Assembly: GCF_003350325.1 (NCBI RefSeq)
Contig: NZ_QLYZ01000008.1
Span: 97,924 to 161,923 of the forward strand
DNA: 64,000 nucleotides
DNA from: Vibrio rhodolitus
GTDB taxonomy: Bacteria; Pseudomonadota; Gammaproteobacteria; Enterobacterales; Vibrionaceae
Direction: 5' to 3'
Shown: one piece after another, positions 45,882 to 55,658 of the stretch
How positions within the stretch are numbered: position 1 is the first letter of the stretch
How the letters are laid out: every line of letters starts with the position of its first letter
The notes under the pieces: model-generated
What the model saw: the letters and a program-made list of their open reading frames with translations, nothing else
Databases searched by the model: none
What the model was told of the DNA's origin: nothing
Made by a program: the position numbers and the translations under genes

Positions 45882-47852
45882 TTGATTAAACGACTGAGTT
45901 ATCTCTTTTTGTTATTGGCGCTTATTGCTATTGCAGCGCTGGCTGCCTTATACGGTGCTCTGCGCAGCCAATACGCCACATCGCTGGTCAATTACTTGCT
46001 CAATATCACTCACAGCGAAATTCAAGTCGAACAAGCGAGCTACACCCCCCCGCTGCAACTCACGCTTGAAGGGGTGCGCTATGCCACTGACGACTCCTTC
46101 TACCTGCCTAAAGCGGAGTTATGGTTTGCGGCTACATTACCAAGCGCCAACAGTATCCAGCTTGATGCTTTAGTGATTGAAGGGGCTAATCTTGCCTTGC
46201 AATCAGAACAGGAGTTAAGCCCATTAGCGCAACTCACCACGCGCTTCACCACCAGACAGTTAGCGATTAAGCACAGCGATCTCAGTTGGGGCGAAGTGTC
46301 CGCACGCAATGTGAACGTGCAAATCGAACAACCCATCTGGAAGCCGAGACAAGGGCTACCTTTTGGTAATATTCAATTTGCTGCCGACCAGCTCTACTAT
46401 CAAGGTCACGCGCTCAATAACCTGCTGGTTGATGTGAATTACCAAGCGCAAGACAGCACAGTATATGGGGCTTCTTTTGAATGGAATGGCGGGCAAATCT
46501 CTGGGCAAGCAGAGCAATACCCACAAGGTTGGTCACTGATCAATGTCACCATTGATGGGCTTAATCTGACTCAGACACAAAATGAACTCCGTTGGTTAAA
46601 CGAGTTGGCAAAAAGTGGTTGGATTCGCGACATCAATAGCTTAGACATTCTAAAAAGTAACCTTAGCTATCAAGGTATCGAATTACTCAACCTTGACCTT
46701 TCTGTGGAAAAAATCACGCCATCTGTATCGATATGGCAGCAAAAACAAGGTTATTTGTCATTTAATGCCGATACACTTAACTACCAAGGCGAACAATTTG
46801 TTGCACCAAGTGCTACGCTCTATTTCTCACCCAACAACATTGAGGTTGCCGAGCTCGACACCGATTGGCAGCAAGGCAGAGTGCAATTACAAGGGCAAGT
46901 CAGCCCCGATGCCATCCAGCTAAAAAACCTAACCATTTCGGGTGCCAAGTGGCTCGATATTGGTAAAGAAAAGCTCGCAGCAATCAGTCATTGGGGCGAT
47001 AAGATTGCCGACCTGACCATAGATCAATTGGATATTAATAACGCCCAACTGATCCAGATTAACGATAAACCTTTCTGGCAAGCGTCTGGAGTGAATGTTG
47101 AAGGAAAGCAGTTAGCTATTAAACAGAACAACAAGCTCGGTTTATGGCAGGGCTCGCTGCAAATCACCGCAAATAGTGCCAGCTACGCCAACTATCTCAG
47201 CACTCAAGCAATTATAGAAATGAGCAATAAAGCTAACATTTGGCAGCTTGATCGCTTATTTTTACCACTAGAAACGGGCTATATTGAAGCCTCTGGAAGT
47301 TGGGATAGACAACAACTGAGCGCGCCATGGCAGCTCGATTTTACTGTCGATGGCTTGCCATTTGAGCAGCAACTAACCACTCTTCCTGCAGCACTACATC
47401 TCAGTGGTATCAGTGATTGGCACGGCAAACTCAATGGCTTAGCTGGAGATTATTCGATGTTTGCACATTCACTAAGCGGCAGCATTGATGCCAGCTTGCG
47501 CGAGAGCCAACTCTCGGTGCTAGCGCCAAGCAAAACGGCGAAACAAGAGAAGAGTGAATTTAGCCACGACTTCGCCCTTGATAAGCTAATGATCACCGCA
47601 GATCGCGGCAGAATAATCTTAAACTCACCAAATGAAACGCCGAGTGCGCAGCTGGCAGGAAAAATTGATTTAGCAAAACCGCAGTTGGCGACGGTTTTGC
47701 TACAGCTCGAAGATAAATGTCAGCGTCTACAACTCGATCTGAGTGCGAAAGCTTACCAAATTGAAGATATCTGCCCACAGCTAAACACGCAACAGCCGTT
47801 ATCCAACAAGCAGTTAAACCCTCAGCAATCGAGCCTTGAATCCAGTAATTGA
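45882..47852 (+). CDS. AsmA-family protein
   Basis: AsmA-like proteins are inner-membrane-anchored periplasmic proteins of the bridge-like lipid-transfer group, linked to outer-membrane lipid homeostasis. The 656-residue product has an N-terminal span (LSYLFLLLALIAIAALAALY) and a long repetitive beta-rich periplasmic region (LQLTLEGVRYATDDSFYLPK; LQLTLEGVRY- and WQLDFTVDGLPFEQQ-type strands). The start is TTG at 45882, preceded by AGGA; no ATG fits. A 10-codon ORF (ATG 45857 to TAA 45889) overlaps the start. The 3' end overlaps the convergent acetyltransferase gene by 31 bases. Confidence 0.8.
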   Translation: MIKRLSYLFLLLALIAIAALAALYGALRSQYATSLVNYLLNITHSEIQVEQASYTPPLQLTLEGVRYATDDSFYLPKAELWFAATLPSANSIQLDALVIEGANLALQSEQELSPLAQLTTRFTTRQLAIKHSDLSWGEVSARNVNVQIEQPIWKPRQGLPFGNIQFAADQLYYQGHALNNLLVDVNYQAQDSTVYGASFEWNGGQISGQAEQYPQGWSLINVTIDGLNLTQTQNELRWLNELAKSGWIRDINSLDILKSNLSYQGIELLNLDLSVEKITPSVSIWQQKQGYLSFNADTLNYQGEQFVAPSATLYFSPNNIEVAELDTDWQQGRVQLQGQVSPDAIQLKNLTISGAKWLDIGKEKLAAISHWGDKIADLTIDQLDINNAQLIQINDKPFWQASGVNVEGKQLAIKQNNKLGLWQGSLQITANSASYANYLSTQAIIEMSNKANIWQLDRLFLPLETGYIEASGSWDRQQLSAPWQLDFTVDGLPFEQQLTTLPAALHLSGISDWHGKLNGLAGDYSMFAHSLSGSIDASLRESQLSVLAPSKTAKQEKSEFSHDFALDKLMITADRGRIILNSPNETPSAQLAGKIDLAKPQLATVLLQLEDKCQRLQLDLSAKAYQIEDICPQLNTQQPLSNKQLNPQQSSLESSN

Positions 47853-48751
47853 TTGTAATTGGGTAGCAGCATATAAGTGCCGACAAACTCGACAGCGGCG
47901 AGAGTGCCACTGTAGATAGTCACATGGATAATGATGCGCGCTTTGCGTCCGCTCGCCAGGCGGTCTAAATCACCACTAATGCCATCGAGTGAACTCTGGG
48001 CAACGGGATTTTGCTCGACAGGATGGCGATAACGGATCTGACTATCTGCCAAGACTATATCGCCATGCAGGCCACGCTCTTTGAGCAATAACCACGTCAT
48101 CCCCCAACCGGTTAACGTCGCTAAGGTAAACGCCGATCCGGCGAACATGGTGTTATGTGGGTTAAGATTGGGATTAAGTTGGGCGCTACATTCAAACTGA
48201 TAGCCAGTGTACTGGTTGATCTTGATGCCCATTTTATCGCTGATGGGAATATGATGCTCCCAACGCTCTTGCAGTTCGGCGCACCACTCAGGGCGGCGCA
48301 GCACATTCGCCATAGGGTCGAGCGGTTTCACCATCTGCTGGTGACGCGTCGGACCACGCTGATCGTTGAGCTCACCACGACGCTCGAAACCATTGCGCTC
48401 GTAAAAGTCGATCGCCTCTTCGCGTGCATTACATACCAAACGCTTGGCACCTTCTTGACGCGCTAACGACTCCAACGCCACCAAGATTAGCGAGCCCATG
48501 CCTTTGCTACGGCGATTGCTTTTTACCGCCATAAAGCGGATCTGACCTTCATTGTCTGGCGTCATATACAATCGACCAATCGCCATCGGACGACCGCGAC
48601 CATCAACAATCATACGGTGATGACTCATGGCATCGAATTCGTCACGCTCAGAGCCTTGCGGCATACGCCAAGGTTCGCGCAGCATTTGCCAGCGAAACTG
48701 ATAGTACTTATTAAGTTGGTTATCTGTTTTTGGCGTGATCAGCTTAAACAT
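47822..48751 (-). CDS. GNAT acetyltransferase-thioesterase fusion (YiiD-like)
   Basis: This 309-residue protein resembles E. coli YiiD. The N-terminal half (about residues 1-150) is a GNAT domain with acetyl-CoA loop RFMAVKSNRRSKGMGSLILV and VCNAREEAIDFYERNGFE. The C-terminal half is a hot-dog thioesterase-like domain (NPHNTMFAGSAFTLATLTGW, about residues 195-215). YiiD has been linked to malonyl-ACP decarboxylation in E. coli fatty-acid initiation; I recall this and cannot test it here. It follows dtd and its 3' end overlaps the AsmA-like gene. Confidence 0.85.
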   Translation of the reverse strand: MFKLITPKTDNQLNKYYQFRWQMLREPWRMPQGSERDEFDAMSHHRMIVDGRGRPMAIGRLYMTPDNEGQIRFMAVKSNRRSKGMGSLILVALESLARQEGAKRLVCNAREEAIDFYERNGFERRGELNDQRGPTRHQQMVKPLDPMANVLRRPEWCAELQERWEHHIPISDKMGIKINQYTGYQFECSAQLNPNLNPHNTMFAGSAFTLATLTGWGMTWLLLKERGLHGDIVLADSQIRYRHPVEQNPVAQSSLDGISGDLDRLASGRKARIIIHVTIYSGTLAAVEFVGTYMLLPNYNQLLDSRLDC

Positions 48752-48844
48752 AAAAATCCCTTTTATTGCTGCTCATCAATCAATTTAGGCAGCAGAGTGC
48801 TGCAATGGTTCCCCAAACCATTAAGCGGCTTGGGGATTGGTTCG

Positions 48845-49279
48845 TTATACTTGCAACCAGAACGTCACCGGACCATCGTTGACCAGTGACACTTTCATAT
48901 CTGCGGCAAAGCGACCACGTTCTGTTGGCAGCACTTGCTCACATTGATCGGCAAAGTAGTCATACAAACGCTCCGCATCAACCGGATGCGCGCCACGCGA
49001 AAATCCTGCTCGAGTGCCTTTTTTGGTATCAGCTGGCAAAGTGAATTGCGAAACCACCAGCACCTTACCCTCAACTTGTTTGACATTGAGGTTCATCTTG
49101 CCATCTTGGTCTTCAAACACACGGTAAGTGGTGACGCGCTCCATAAGACGCTGCGCTTTGGCTTCATCGTCGTCTTTTTCTACGCCCAAAAGCACCAAAA
49201 GACCACTGTCAATTTCACCAACCACTTCTCCATCAACGCGTACTGCGGCTTCACTCACTCTCTGGATCAGAGCTATCAC
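48845..49279 (-). CDS. dtd: D-aminoacyl-tRNA deacylase
   Basis: Dtd hydrolyses D-aminoacyl-tRNAs. The GTG start at 49279 ([20 protein letters not shown]) is chosen: it follows AAGGAAG and gives 144 residues, the family norm, while the longer frame has no similarity upstream. Both active-site motifs are present: [10 protein letters not shown] (SQFTL) and [11 protein letters not shown] (GPVT) at the C-terminus. The start region overlaps the yihY 3' end by 29 bases in another frame. Confidence 0.96.
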   Translation of the reverse strand: MIALIQRVSEAAVRVDGEVVGEIDSGLLVLLGVEKDDDEAKAQRLMERVTTYRVFEDQDGKMNLNVKQVEGKVLVVSQFTLPADTKKGTRAGFSRGAHPVDAERLYDYFADQCEQVLPTERGRFAADMKVSLVNDGPVTFWLQV

Positions 49280-50162
49280 TTGGGCTTCCTTTTTGATTAT
49301 TCGGCAAATATCTGTAGTCCGAGTGTACCATTTCTGTCTCGTCACTCCAGTGCTCTTGCTCACCAAGTGCCGCGGTTACCTCAGCGCCAACCAGCACAAT
49401 CAACCAGCATAGGTAAACCCAAATAAACAGAATCGGAATCGTTGCCAACGCGCCATAAATTAGTTGGTACGATGGAAACTGAGTGATGTAAGCAGCAAAG
49501 CCTTTTTTACTCAATTCAAACAGCAGCGCCGCGACTAAAGCTCCGATCATAGCGTGGGAAAGTTGCACTTTTTTGTTCGGCACCAACATATACAAGCCAA
49601 CAAACGCTAAGAAAGAGAGAATCAACGGCAGCCAACGCAGCATCAACTGATAAGCACTTGAGACAACTTGGTTATCCATTACCGTCAGAGAAGTAACATA
49701 CGAAGTCACCGCAATGCTTGCGCCAACCAAAATCGGTCCTAGGGTCAGAATCATCCAGTACATTGAGAAGGAAAACACCGCGCGACGCTTGTGCTTTACC
49801 CGCCAAATATAGTTGAGATTTTTATCGATATTGGAGATCAGCATTAGTGCAGCGACAAACAAGAAAGCACCACCGACCGCGGTCATCTTGCCAGTGTTTT
49901 GGATAAATTCGAGCAACGCCGATTTCACCGCATCACCGGCGGTGGGCACAAAGTGGGTAATGACAAAATCTTGAATCACCGTGCCGACATTAGCGAAAAC
50001 CGAAAACGACGATAATACCGAGAGCAACACCGTCAACATTGGCACGATTGAAAGCAAGGTAATGTACGCCAAATACCCCGCATTAACATTGACCCGGTCA
50101 TGCAACATGCGGGTTAAGAGATAGCGCGCAAATTGATTAATATGCTGAATGATAGAAGTCAT
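49251..50162 (-). CDS. yihY: YihY/BrkB-family inner membrane protein
   Basis: This is a polytopic inner-membrane protein of unknown function, formerly mis-named RNase BN. The preferred start at 50162 ([20 protein letters not shown]) gives 303 residues; an in-frame ATG at 50195 adds 11 residues. About six membrane spans are visible, with family stretches [40 protein letters not shown] and [20 protein letters not shown]. The C-terminus is acidic and polar. It precedes dtd with a 29-base overlap, suggesting coupled translation. Confidence 0.9.
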   Translation of the reverse strand: MTSIIQHINQFARYLLTRMLHDRVNVNAGYLAYITLLSIVPMLTVLLSVLSSFSVFANVGTVIQDFVITHFVPTAGDAVKSALLEFIQNTGKMTAVGGAFLFVAALMLISNIDKNLNYIWRVKHKRRAVFSFSMYWMILTLGPILVGASIAVTSYVTSLTVMDNQVVSSAYQLMLRWLPLILSFLAFVGLYMLVPNKKVQLSHAMIGALVAALLFELSKKGFAAYITQFPSYQLIYGALATIPILFIWVYLCWLIVLVGAEVTAALGEQEHWSDETEMVHSDYRYLPNNQKGSPSDSSDPESE

Positions 50163-50232
50163 TTTCAACTTGTATCTCCCTATCATCTGATTCATCCTAA
50201 TTACTATTATTGATTATTACAGGGACTTAAAG

Positions 50233-50874
50233 ATGCCTTATCTGATTGCGATGCTTATTGCCCTCACCACTCTTACGGGCTGTCAGTCCACCTACTATGC
50301 GGCAATGGAGCAAGTCGGCGTACATAAACGCGATATTATGGTCGACCGCGTAGAAGATGCTAAGCAGTCACAACAAGAAGCACAACAAGAGTTTACCAGT
50401 GCTTTGGAAGCTCTGTCAGCTTTAACCAATTTTGATGGTGGTGAACTAGAAACGGTTTACAACCAAATCAATGATAAATATGAAGCGAGTGAGAGCGCCG
50501 CGCAAGATGTTAGCGATCGCATTGCTGCAATTGAAGATGTCTCAGAAGCGCTGTTTGCTGAATGGCAAGATGAGCTTGATCTGTACACCAGCGCTTCTCT
50601 ACGCCGCGCCAGCGAGCAGAAACTGCGTGAAACGCGCACTTCGTACAACACCATGATTAAAGCGATGCAGCGCGCCGAGCAACGCATGACACCAGTATTG
50701 AATGCCCTACGTGACAATACGCTCTTTCTTAAGCACAACCTTAACGCCAGCGCGATTGGCTCGCTACAAGGTGAGTTTGTTAGCTTAGAGAAAGAGATTG
50801 AACAGGCAATCCGTCAGATGAACCAAGCAATCGACGAATCGGACAAGTTCCTCAACAAACTTCAAGCCAAGTAA
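50233..50874 (+). CDS. DUF2959 family lipoprotein
   Basis: This 213-residue protein starts MPYLIAMLIALTTLTGC, a lipoprotein signal with lipobox LTGC. The rest is almost entirely helical and likely coiled-coil (DRVEDAKQSQQEAQQEFTSA and EKEIEQAIRQMNQAIDESDK). It fits DUF2959, a family of unknown function in marine gammaproteobacteria. Asp at +2 is absent (Gln follows Cys), so outer-membrane sorting is likely. The 3' end overlaps the convergent NTPase gene by 23 bases. Confidence 0.85.
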   Translation: MPYLIAMLIALTTLTGCQSTYYAAMEQVGVHKRDIMVDRVEDAKQSQQEAQQEFTSALEALSALTNFDGGELETVYNQINDKYEASESAAQDVSDRIAAIEDVSEALFAEWQDELDLYTSASLRRASEQKLRETRTSYNTMIKAMQRAEQRMTPVLNALRDNTLFLKHNLNASAIGSLQGEFVSLEKEIEQAIRQMNQAIDESDKFLNKLQAK

Positions 50875-51412
50875 GCCTACTCTCTATCGGGAGCGCAATC
50901 GCGCTCTCGATAAACGCCACGCGCTCATCTAAGCTGCCCCAAGGCACTTCCACCACTTGATAGCCTAGCTGCTGATAGATTGCCACCAGCGCATCATGAA
51001 TCGCCAACGCGCCAGCAAATGGGTACGGGCGCACCTCATCTTGCACATAAATAGCCTGATGTGGGCGACAGAAAAACACCTGCGGATGATAGCCCGCACT
51101 GCTTTCAAGATAGCGCGTATCAATCTCCAGCTTAGCCTCAGCTAAATAACCACAAATATCTGGGATGGCACGATCTAAAAATGCCACAGGGTGCTGCGCC
51201 GCTTGTCGCTTTTGCTCACCCATGTGAGTTAGACATAAATCGGCAAACCCTGGCAGATCATGCCAAGGCAAAATGCCATTTTCTAATTGCGCCTGCTGCT
51301 CAATCAGGTCGCGAGAGACTTCAGCAAAAGTCTGATGACCTTGCTTTGCCAACTGATTAATTAAACTGGTTTTGCCAGCACCCGGTCCGCCGGTAATTAT
51401 GATAGGTAACAT
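50852..51412 (-). CDS. P-loop AAA-family ATPase/kinase-like protein
   Basis: This 186-residue protein begins MLPIIITGGPGAGKTSLINQ, a Walker A at residues 8-16. It fits the AAA_28 group of small NTPases. FLDRAIPDICGYLAEAKL looks like a Walker-B or lid region and EVRPYPFAGALAIHDALVAI resembles a nucleoside-kinase-type Arg region. The substrate is unknown. It is downstream of typA behind a terminator-like hairpin. Confidence 0.75.
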   Translation of the reverse strand: MLPIIITGGPGAGKTSLINQLAKQGHQTFAEVSRDLIEQQAQLENGILPWHDLPGFADLCLTHMGEQKRQAAQHPVAFLDRAIPDICGYLAEAKLEIDTRYLESSAGYHPQVFFCRPHQAIYVQDEVRPYPFAGALAIHDALVAIYQQLGYQVVEVPWGSLDERVAFIESAIALPIESRLTWLEVC

Positions 51413-51438
51413 GCATTGCCTCGATGAAAAACAGCTAT

Positions 51439-51473
51439 AAAAAAGGCCCTGATATCAATCAGAGCCCTTTCAT
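51439..51473 (-). terminator. Terminator of typA
   Basis: An imperfect stem with arms around GAAAGGGCTCTGAT and ATCAGGGCCTTT is followed on the minus strand by a T-run (A-run 51439-51444). It lies about 40 bases after the typA stop. Confidence 0.75.
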
Positions 51474-51513
51474 CTATCGCTTAGCGATCACTATTAAACG
51501 ATGAGTTTAATAA

Positions 51514-53349
51514 TTAAGACTTAGCTTCGCGAGAAGCACGCTTACGATCGCTTTCCGTTAGGAATTTCTTACGGATACGGATGCTTTCAGGTGTTACTTC
51601 TACTAGTTCGTCGTCATCGATGAATTCTAGAGCTTGCTCAAGAGTCATAACGATTGGCGGAGTAAGAACCTGCGCGTCATCTGTACCAGATGCACGAACG
51701 TTCGTTAGCTGCTTACCTTTCAGTGCGTTTACTGTTAGGTCGTTGTCACGGCTGTGGATACCGATAACCATGCCTTCGTAAACTTCAACACCGTGACCGA
51801 TAAATAGACGACCACGCTCTTGTAGGTTAAACAGTGCGTTAGTTAGCGCTTTACCCATTGCGTTAGCAATTAGTACACCGTTGATACGTTGACCGATGTT
51901 ACCGCCTTTGTGTGGACCGTAGTGATCAAACGTATGGTATAGCAGACCTGAACCTGAAGTTAGTGTCATGAACTCAGTTTGGAAACCGATTAGGCCACGA
52001 GATGGCATAACGAAGTCCATACGTACACGACCTTTACCGTCTGGAGACATGTCTTTCAGTTCACCTTTACGTAAACCGATTTTCTCCATGATACCGCCTT
52101 GGTGCTCTTCTTGAACGTCGATTGTTACTGTTTCGAACGGTTCTAGAAGGTTACCATTTTCGTCACGCTTGATGATTACTTCTGGGCGAGATACTGCTAG
52201 CTCGAAGCCTTCACGACGCATGTTTTCGATCAGGATAGATAGGTGAAGTTCACCACGACCTGAAACGCGGAAACGATCTGGGTTGTCTGTTTCTTCAACA
52301 CGTAGTGCTACGTTGTGCACTAGTTCTTTCTCTAGACGCTCAAGGATGTTACGTGAAGTTACGAACTTACCTTCTTTACCAGCGAATGGTGACGTGTTTA
52401 CTTGGAACGTCATGGTTACTGTTGGTTCATCAACAGACAGTGCTGGAAGCGCTTCTACTGCGTTTTGTGCACAGATAGTGTCAGAGATTTTTAGCTCGCC
52501 AAGACCTGTGATCGCGATGATGTCGCCAGCGTGTGCTTGGTCAACGTCATGGCGCTCAAGACCTAGGTAACCCATTACTGTACCTACTTTACCGTTACGC
52601 GTTTTACCGTCTGCACCGATAATAGTTACTTGTTGGTTTGGCTTAACGCTACCACGAGTTACGCGAGCAACACCGATAACACCAACGTATGAGCTGTAAT
52701 CTAGCTGAGAGATTTGCATCTGTAGTGGACCATCTAGGTCAACTTGAGGCGCTTCAACTTGGTCAACGATAGTTTGGAATAGTGGTTCCATGTTCTCGCC
52801 AGTTTCGCCTTCTTCTAGCGTCGCCCAACCGTTCAGTGCTGATGCGTAAACTACTTTAAAGTCTAGCTGTTCATCAGTTGCACCTAGGTTGTCGAATAGG
52901 TCGAACACTTGGTCCATAACCCAATCAGGACGTGCACCAGGGCGGTCAATCTTGTTGATTACAACGATTGGCTTAAGACCGTGAGCAAATGCTTTTTGCG
53001 TTACGAAACGCGTTTGCGGCATTGGACCGTCAACAGCGTCAACGATAAGTAGCACTGAGTCTACCATCGACATGATACGCTCAACTTCACCACCGAAGTC
53101 CGCGTGTCCCGGAGTATCTACGATGTTGATGCGGTAGTCATTCCAGTTGATTGCTGTGTTTTTAGCAAGGATGGTAATGCCACGCTCTTTCTCGATGTCG
53201 TTCGAGTCCATGACTCGCTCTTCAGCTTCACCGCGAGACTCTAGCGTACCTGATTGTTGAAGTAGCTTATCAACCAGTGTGGTTTTACCGTGGTCAACGT
53301 GCGCGATGATCGCGATATTTCTTAATTTATCAATCTGTGGAGTAGCCAT
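51514..53349 (-). CDS. typA: Ribosome-binding translational GTPase TypA/BipA
   Basis: TypA is a translational GTPase involved in 50S assembly and stress growth. The 611-residue product has the G1 motif [10 protein letters not shown], switch regions ([12 protein letters not shown]2), G3 DTPGHAD, G4 NKID, followed by EF-G-like domains II, III and V and the BipA-specific C-terminal domain ([17 protein letters not shown]). It is divergent from glnA across a 566-base region. Confidence 0.98.
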   Translation of the reverse strand: MATPQIDKLRNIAIIAHVDHGKTTLVDKLLQQSGTLESRGEAEERVMDSNDIEKERGITILAKNTAINWNDYRINIVDTPGHADFGGEVERIMSMVDSVLLIVDAVDGPMPQTRFVTQKAFAHGLKPIVVINKIDRPGARPDWVMDQVFDLFDNLGATDEQLDFKVVYASALNGWATLEEGETGENMEPLFQTIVDQVEAPQVDLDGPLQMQISQLDYSSYVGVIGVARVTRGSVKPNQQVTIIGADGKTRNGKVGTVMGYLGLERHDVDQAHAGDIIAITGLGELKISDTICAQNAVEALPALSVDEPTVTMTFQVNTSPFAGKEGKFVTSRNILERLEKELVHNVALRVEETDNPDRFRVSGRGELHLSILIENMRREGFELAVSRPEVIIKRDENGNLLEPFETVTIDVQEEHQGGIMEKIGLRKGELKDMSPDGKGRVRMDFVMPSRGLIGFQTEFMTLTSGSGLLYHTFDHYGPHKGGNIGQRINGVLIANAMGKALTNALFNLQERGRLFIGHGVEVYEGMVIGIHSRDNDLTVNALKGKQLTNVRASGTDDAQVLTPPIVMTLEQALEFIDDDELVEVTPESIRIRKKFLTESDRKRASREAKS

Positions 53350-53692
53350 GGATTTGATTCACTTAATTTAAATGAAATGCCCCTAGTTGGGAACGGGTGC
53401 TCCCCAGCGACATTTTCTGATTAAAAAAACGGCCATTAATGTACCAGATTTTGGCGAAAAACCTAGAAATATGTGATCTATCCTGAGGTTTTAGGCGATA
53501 AAATGAGATTTCGGTAGCCTCTATTTTGTCAATTTTCCAGTACACCCTAAGCATAGCTAACTTCTTTGCCTTGCTCTGTCGAAATTTTAGCCAACAAAGT
53601 TTCCAATTTAATCTTCCTGTCGTTGACATATTGTGCAATTCGGTGCGGAATAACCAGCAGCGTATTGCGCCAACATTGTGCATTACCGCCAA
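53350..53692. other. Upstream half of the typA-glnA divergent region
   Basis: This stretch carries the typA promoter on the minus strand. Short ORFs here have no ribosome-binding site or recognisable product. A half-site like TTGTGCA near 53675 may belong to the NtrC array. Confidence 0.35.
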
Positions 53693-53734
53693 ATTGCACC
53701 AACTTAGTGCAATACAAGATCAATTTGGTGCAAT
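53693..53734. promoter_or_regulatory. NtrC enhancer sites of glnA
   Basis: A 7-bp inverted repeat ATTGCAC / GTGCAAT (53693-53713) matches the NtrC site pattern (TGCACCA...TGGTGCA) in its outer arms. A second, half-conserved site (TTTGGTGCAAT, 53724-53734) follows about two helical turns on. The first is about 118 bases before the predicted sigma-54 start, similar to the E. coli glnA enhancer. Confidence 0.75.
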
Positions 53735-53793
53735 AACTTTTCGCACGGAAGAAGCAATTTACGTAAACCAATGAAATATATGAGTTAATTTTT

Positions 53794-53810
53794 TTGGCAC
53801 GGATTTGGCT
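53794..53810 (+). promoter_or_regulatory. Sigma-54 promoter of glnA
   Basis: TTGGCACGGATTTGGCT matches the sigma-54 consensus YTGGCACGrNNNTTGCW at all but one of its defined positions, with GG at -24 and GC at -12 correctly spaced. A transcription start near 53821 is expected, giving a leader of about 95 bases. Confidence 0.88.
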
Positions 53811-53915
53811 TTAGGAAATACAACATTGTTTAGTAGCTCAAATTTCAACTTATTCAAGATATGATTTAGTTAACCGAGCTATACACCGCTTTAATAACAC
53901 TGGAGGTTATCCAAG

Positions 53916-55325
53916 ATGTCAGTAGAAAACGTTTTATCACTGATTCAAGAAAACGAAGTTAAGTTTGTTGACCTACGCTTTACTGATACGAAAGGTAAAG
54001 AGCAACACATCTCTATCCCTGCGCACCAGATCGACGCAGACTTCTTCGAAGAAGGTAAGATGTTTGATGGTTCTTCAGTGGCTGGCTGGAAAGGTATCAA
54101 CGAATCAGACATGGTGATGATGCCTGACGCATCTTCAGCTGTTCTTGACCCATTCACAGAAGACGCAACGCTAAACATCCGTTGTGACATCTTAGAGCCT
54201 GCAACAATGCAAGGTTACGACCGTGACCCACGCTCAATCGCTAAACGTGCAGAAGACTACATGCGCGCTACCGGTATCGCAGACACTGTTCTTGTTGGTC
54301 CAGAGCCGGAGTTCTTCCTATTTGATGATGTGAAGTTCTCTAACGACATGTCTGGTTCTTTCTTCAAGATCGACGACGTAGAAGCAGCGTGGAACACAGG
54401 TTCTGAAATCGAAGGCGGTAACAAAGGTCACCGTCCAGGCGTGAAAGGCGGTTACTTCCCAGTAGCTCCAGTTGACTCTTCTCAAGACATCCGTTCTGCT
54501 ATGTGTCTAATCATGGAAGAAATGGGGCTAGTAGTAGAAGCGCACCACCACGAAGTAGCAACAGCGGGTCAAAACGAAATCGCAACTCGCTTTAACACGC
54601 TAACAACTAAAGCGGATGAAATCCAAATCTACAAGTACGTAGTACACAACGTTGCACACGCATTTGGTAAGACTGCGACATTCATGCCTAAGCCACTAGT
54701 AGGTGATAACGGTTCTGGTATGCACGTGCACCAATCTCTAGCAAAAGATGGCGTTAACCTATTTGCTGGTGACAAGTACGGCGGTCTATCTGAAACAGCT
54801 CTATTCTACATCGGTGGTATCATCAAGCACGCTCGCGCAATCAACGCGTTTGCTAACCCATCAACTAACTCATACAAGCGTCTAGTACCAGGTTTCGAAG
54901 CACCAGTAATGCTAGCTTACTCAGCTCGTAACCGTTCAGCTTCTATCCGTATCCCAGTGGTACCAAGCCCGAAAGCTCGTCGTATCGAAGCTCGCTTCCC
55001 AGATCCAGCAGCAAACCCATACCTAGCGTTTGCGTGTCTACTAATGGCTGGTCTTGACGGTATCAAGAACAAGATCCACCCAGGCGAAGCAATGGATAAA
55101 GACTTGTACGATCTACCTGCTGAAGAAGCAGCAGAGATTCCAAAAGTGGCTGAGTCTCTAGAAGTTGCACTGAAAGCTCTAGACGAAGACCGTGAGTTCC
55201 TAACTGCAGGCGGCGTATTCTCTGATGACTTCATCGATTCATACATCGCACTGAAATCTCAAGATGTTGAGCGCGTAAACATGGCGACTCACCCACTTGA
55301 GTTCGAACTTTACTACTCTGTTTAA
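53916..55325 (+). CDS. glnA: Glutamine synthetase type I
   Basis: GlnA makes glutamine from glutamate, ammonia and ATP. The 469-residue product is the GSI-beta size (dodecamer). Motifs include [17 protein letters not shown], the ATP-region [17 protein letters not shown], and the adenylylation site loop with Tyr in [10 protein letters not shown] near residue 397, so control by GlnE adenylylation is expected. The sequence [17 protein letters not shown] is also typical. GGAGG precedes the ATG. It is followed by glnL and glnG. Confidence 0.99.
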   Translation: MSVENVLSLIQENEVKFVDLRFTDTKGKEQHISIPAHQIDADFFEEGKMFDGSSVAGWKGINESDMVMMPDASSAVLDPFTEDATLNIRCDILEPATMQGYDRDPRSIAKRAEDYMRATGIADTVLVGPEPEFFLFDDVKFSNDMSGSFFKIDDVEAAWNTGSEIEGGNKGHRPGVKGGYFPVAPVDSSQDIRSAMCLIMEEMGLVVEAHHHEVATAGQNEIATRFNTLTTKADEIQIYKYVVHNVAHAFGKTATFMPKPLVGDNGSGMHVHQSLAKDGVNLFAGDKYGGLSETALFYIGGIIKHARAINAFANPSTNSYKRLVPGFEAPVMLAYSARNRSASIRIPVVPSPKARRIEARFPDPAANPYLAFACLLMAGLDGIKNKIHPGEAMDKDLYDLPAEEAAEIPKVAESLEVALKALDEDREFLTAGGVFSDDFIDSYIALKSQDVERVNMATHPLEFELYYSV

Positions 55326-55343
55326 TCACTCAGTAGCTTGATA

Positions 55344-55372
55344 AGACTCGCCAGATGGCGGGTCTTTTTTTT
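55344..55372 (+). terminator. Rho-independent terminator of glnA
   Basis: AGACTCGCC / GGCGGGTCT (9 bp with one T-G pair, loop AGAT) is followed by eight T. It separates glnA from glnLG, as in E. coli. Confidence 0.93.
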
Positions 55373-55385
55373 GCCCAGCGGAAAA

Positions 55386-55447
55386 GTGAGGTGAGAAGAA
55401 AGAATTGAGAATTGAGAGGTGAGAATTGAGAGTTGAGGAAAGAGAAA
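55386..55447. repeat. Purine-rich GAGAATT repeat tract
   Basis: Degenerate tandem copies of GAGAATT/GAGAGTT follow the glnA terminator. The unit is the complement of the 14465-14504 TTCTCTA tract with drift. Confidence 0.75.
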
Positions 55448-55617
55448 GATGGCGCTACCTAGTACGGCAAGCAAATTGCATTACTCTATCTATAAGGGAA
55501 AATGCATGCTTAGTGACTGAGCTTTCTCACCAATGATGTGCAAAACCACGACGGGATCATACTATCACGCTAGTTTTCGCCATTTATCTCATAGAGAAAC
55601 AGCAACAGTTTAGCGAT

Positions 55618-55638
55618 AATGCACCAACATGGTGCATT
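55618..55638. promoter_or_regulatory. NtrC site overlapping the glnL leader
   Basis: TGCACCAACATGGTGCA (55620-55636) is a perfect NtrC-type palindrome extended by two bases on each side. It lies about 20-40 bases upstream of glnL translation, positioned for NtrC repression of glnLG as known for E. coli glnLp. Confidence 0.85.
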
Positions 55639-55658
55639 ACAAGGAAATGGAGATCGGA

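Noticed and set aside
53363..53774. ORFs of 74 to 109 residues between typA and glnA
   Set aside because: They overlap the NtrC sites and promoter of glnA. No ribosome-binding sites or recognisable domains were seen.
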